Positions 62,065 through 64,000 of a stretch of 64,000 nucleotides of DNA are shown piece after piece. Within the stretch, counting starts at the first letter, position 1, and every line of letters begins with the position of its first letter. The stretch is taken from positions 17,846 to 81,845 of the forward strand of contig NZ_KB898932.1 of assembly GCF_000377945.1 (NCBI RefSeq), given 5' to 3'. The translations under genes and the position numbers were made by a program. The notes beneath the pieces were generated by a model, which saw only the letters and a list, made by a program, of their open reading frames with translations, was not told the origin of the DNA and did no database searches. The stretch comes from Thioalkalivibrio sulfidiphilus. GTDB lineage: Bacteria > Pseudomonadota > Gammaproteobacteria > Ectothiorhodospirales > Ectothiorhodospiraceae.

Positions 62065-62173
62065 CCTCTCACGCTCCAACAGCATCTGCTAAAATACCCC
62101 TCCCCGGCCCGGATCGAAGCCTCTCCAGCTCTCCGTGCCCACCCGTCATTCATCGCACCCGGAACGACGCCCC

Positions 62174-63724
62174 ATGAGCGAAGACCACAAGACACCCCGC
62201 TGCCCCACCCTGCTCATCATCATGGATGGCGTGGGCATCAACCCCAGCAAGATCAACAACGCCGTCGCGGAGGCGCGCACGCCGCGCCTGGATGAATACT
62301 TCTCCACCCACGTGCACACCACGCTGGACGCCTGCGGCCGGGCGGTGGGTCTCCCGGACGGGCAGATGGGCAACTCCGAGGTGGGTCACCTGACCCTGGG
62401 CTGCGGTTCCGTGGTGCGCCAGGACCTGGTGCGCATCGATGATGCCATTGCCGATGGCAGCTTCTTCGAGAACCCGGCGCTCAACGGCGCCGCCCAGGCC
62501 GCCAAGGCGGCGGGTCGCCCCCTGCACCTGCTGGGCTTGGTGTCCGACGGCGGCGTGCACAGCCATGTGCGCCACCTGCAGGCACTGATCCAGCTGTGCC
62601 AGCGCCTGGAGGTGAAGCCCCTGGTGCACATGATCACCGACGGCCGAGACACCGCGCCCAAATGCGCTGCCAATTACCTGGATGAACTGGAGCCCCTGCT
62701 GGCCGAGGCGGGCGGGCGCATCGCCACCGTGAGCGGGCGCTACTACGCCATGGACCGGGACAAGCGCTGGGATCGGACCAAGAAGGCCTTCGACGCCCTG
62801 GTGCACGGTGACGGCGAGCGCGCCGCGTCCGCCGCCGCGGCCATCGAGTCCGCCTATGCGGCGGGCGAGACCGACGAGTTCATCAAGCCCCGGGTGATCG
62901 ACCCCGAGGGCATGCTCAGGCCCGGTGATGCCCTGGTGTTCTTCAATTTCCGCAACGACCGGCCCCGGCAGATGGCCGCCGCTCTGGGCATGGACGAGTT
63001 CGACGGTTTCGACCGGGGCGATTTCAAGCCCGTGTCCGTGACCTGTCTGACCGAGTACGACCCCCGCTTCCTGTCGCCCATCGGTTTCCCGCCGGAGCGC
63101 CCGTCCATCACCCTGGGCGAGGTGATCAGTACCGCCGGGATTCGCCAGTTCCACTGCGCGGAGACCGAGAAGTACGCCCACGTGACCTTTTTCTTCAACG
63201 GCGGCAAGGAAGAGCCCTTCGCCGGTGAGGACCGGGTCATGGTGCCCTCGCCGCCGGTGGCCACCTATGACGAGCAGCCGGAGATGAGTGCACGAGAGGT
63301 GGCCGACGAGACCATCAAGGCCATCGAGAGCGGCCAGTATGGCTTCATCGTGGTGAACTTCGCCAACGGCGACATGGTGGGTCACACCGCCGTGCGCGAG
63401 GCGGTGATCAAGGCCGTGGAGGCCCTGGACGCCCAGGTGGGCCGGGTGCTGGATGCCGCCAAGGCCAAGGGCTTCTCGGTGCTGCTGACCGCCGATCACG
63501 GCAACTGCGACGAGATGGTGGACCCTGTCACCGGCGAGCCCCATACCCAGCACACCATGTACCCGGTGCCGTTGCTGCTGATCGACCGGGATCGCTGGCG
63601 CCTGACCACCGGCGGCGGCCTGAGCGGCATCGCCCCCACGGTGCTGCAACTGATGGGGCTGCCCCAGCCCAAGGCCATGCGCAGCAAGTCCCTGCTGCTC
63701 TCGGGGACGGCGCCGGCGGGCTAG
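62174..63724 (+). CDS. gpmI: 2,3-bisphosphoglycerate-independent phosphoglycerate mutase
   Basis: Protein of 516 residues from ATG 62174. Mn-binding and catalytic features: LIIMDGVGINP, the phosphoserine nucleophile Ser68 in GQMGNSEVGHLTLG, VHMITDGRDTAPK, NFRNDRPRQM, FNGGKEEPF and TADHGNCDEM. It interconverts 3- and 2-phosphoglycerate in glycolysis/gluconeogenesis. It stands alone after the heptamer array; a transposase remnant follows. Confidence 0.96.
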   Translation: MSEDHKTPRCPTLLIIMDGVGINPSKINNAVAEARTPRLDEYFSTHVHTTLDACGRAVGLPDGQMGNSEVGHLTLGCGSVVRQDLVRIDDAIADGSFFENPALNGAAQAAKAAGRPLHLLGLVSDGGVHSHVRHLQALIQLCQRLEVKPLVHMITDGRDTAPKCAANYLDELEPLLAEAGGRIATVSGRYYAMDRDKRWDRTKKAFDALVHGDGERAASAAAAIESAYAAGETDEFIKPRVIDPEGMLRPGDALVFFNFRNDRPRQMAAALGMDEFDGFDRGDFKPVSVTCLTEYDPRFLSPIGFPPERPSITLGEVISTAGIRQFHCAETEKYAHVTFFFNGGKEEPFAGEDRVMVPSPPVATYDEQPEMSAREVADETIKAIESGQYGFIVVNFANGDMVGHTAVREAVIKAVEALDAQVGRVLDAAKAKGFSVLLTADHGNCDEMVDPVTGEPHTQHTMYPVPLLLIDRDRWRLTTGGGLSGIAPTVLQLMGLPQPKAMRSKSLLLSGTAPAG

Positions 63725-63878
63725 GAGCCTGGGCGGTAGAAGTTTTCGGTCGAGCATAAATCGATGCTGATCTGCGGGGGCCGGGTGGCGCCGGGACTGT
63801 TATCCAGCCACAGTGACCGGCATGCAGGGTCACCCGGCGTCACAGTGGGCCGCCGGCCCCGCACTGGCGGGGTGTCGG
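63725..63878. other. Gene-free stretch, probably the end of an insertion sequence
   Basis: The stretch lies between the gpmI stop and the stop of a transposase-like frame on the other strand. A boundary of the insertion should be here, but I cannot define the terminal inverted repeat because its partner is outside the window. A partial dyad with halves GCGCC and GGCGC is present (CGGGTGGCGCCGGG near 63781). Confidence 0.4.
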
Positions 63879-64000
63879 TTATGCCGGGCGCCATCCCAAG
63901 CGCTGCATCCGTCGCAGGTTGAGCGCCAGACACACCAGATTCCATTCACCCGTGACCGCTTCAAGCCCCCGGACACTGAAGCGGCGAAAGCCCATCGCCT
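63879..64000 (-). CDS. IS1182-like transposase, C-terminal end (partial)
   Basis: The frame is cut by the window end; about 40 codons are visible, ending with TAA at 63879-63881. They read MGFRRFSVRGLEAVTGEWNL followed by VCLALNLRRMQRLGWRPA, the typical C-terminus of DDE transposases of the IS1182/IS5-like group (GFRRF...L...V.GEW.LVC.A.NL). Whether the gene is intact cannot be seen. Confidence 0.7.
   Translation of the reverse strand, partial: AMGFRRFSVRGLEAVTGEWNLVCLALNLRRMQRLGWRPA

Overview
The window is a high-GC gammaproteobacterial chromosome segment. The gene content (def-fmt-rsmB-ntrYX-trkAH, topA-smg-dprA, a his-tat block, a bacterial sucrose synthase, spoVR/yeaH/prkA, several salt and osmotic functions) suggests the Ectothiorhodospiraceae, most like Thioalkalivibrio. 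This is inferred from gene content and order, not from a database match. I see no rRNA, tRNA or CRISPR array.

Layout. 0-7.2 kb: PepSY protein, PhoP/PhoQ-like two-component pair, two small unknown genes, an alkaline-phosphatase-superfamily enzyme and a PAS-GGDEF-EAL regulator. 7.3-16.6 kb: cold-shock protein, adenosine kinase, the stress block spoVR-yeaH-prkA, sucrose synthase. 16.6-26.4 kb: MarR regulator, then a tightly overlapping unit (FN3 protein, M20 amidohydrolase, isochorismatase-fold hydrolase, sodium symporter, an unlisted 40-residue membrane protein, carbamoyltransferase homologue), asparagine synthetase, MscS channel, DUF302 protein. 26.4-29.1 kb: an island of visibly lower GC. 29.2-36.8 kb: dodecin, a ParA-like ATPase, tsaC, topA, smg, dprA and a LysM lipoprotein. 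36.9-51 kb: def, fmt, rsmB, DUF4390, ntrY/ntrX-like pair, trkA, trkH, methyltransferase, TPR protein, two LpxL-type acyltransferases, ttcA. 51.1-64 kb: a Csr/Rsm-type small RNA, pip, dtd, amtB with an unknown partner, FNR, hisBHAFIE, tatABC, gpmI and the end of an IS1182-like transposase.

The most notable system is at 26.4-29.1 kb. A RelE/HigB-type toxin, an XRE antitoxin with a C-terminal extension and a SecB-like chaperone form a toxin-antitoxin-chaperone (TAC) operon. It continues, with a 53-nt overlap, into a PD-(D/E)XK nuclease gene of unknown type. A perfect 18-bp palindrome lies 3 nt upstream of the toxin start codon. I read this as a candidate anti-phage module.

A second signal is a dense set of about two dozen intergenic repeats, mostly long imperfect inverted repeats. 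Their arms are built from degenerate tandem 7-, 8- or 9-nt units. They sit at gene ends and in several cases overlap the stop codon. Unrelated sequence families share this architecture. A separate class has TAGCCCG(A/C)AT termini, and an orphan end of it lies at the edge of the TAC island.

A third signal is a GGA-rich small RNA on the minus strand at about 51.11-51.31 kb. It has a rho-independent terminator, and a 20-bp palindrome matching a GacA-type box lies upstream. It is probably a CsrA/RsmA-sequestering RNA.
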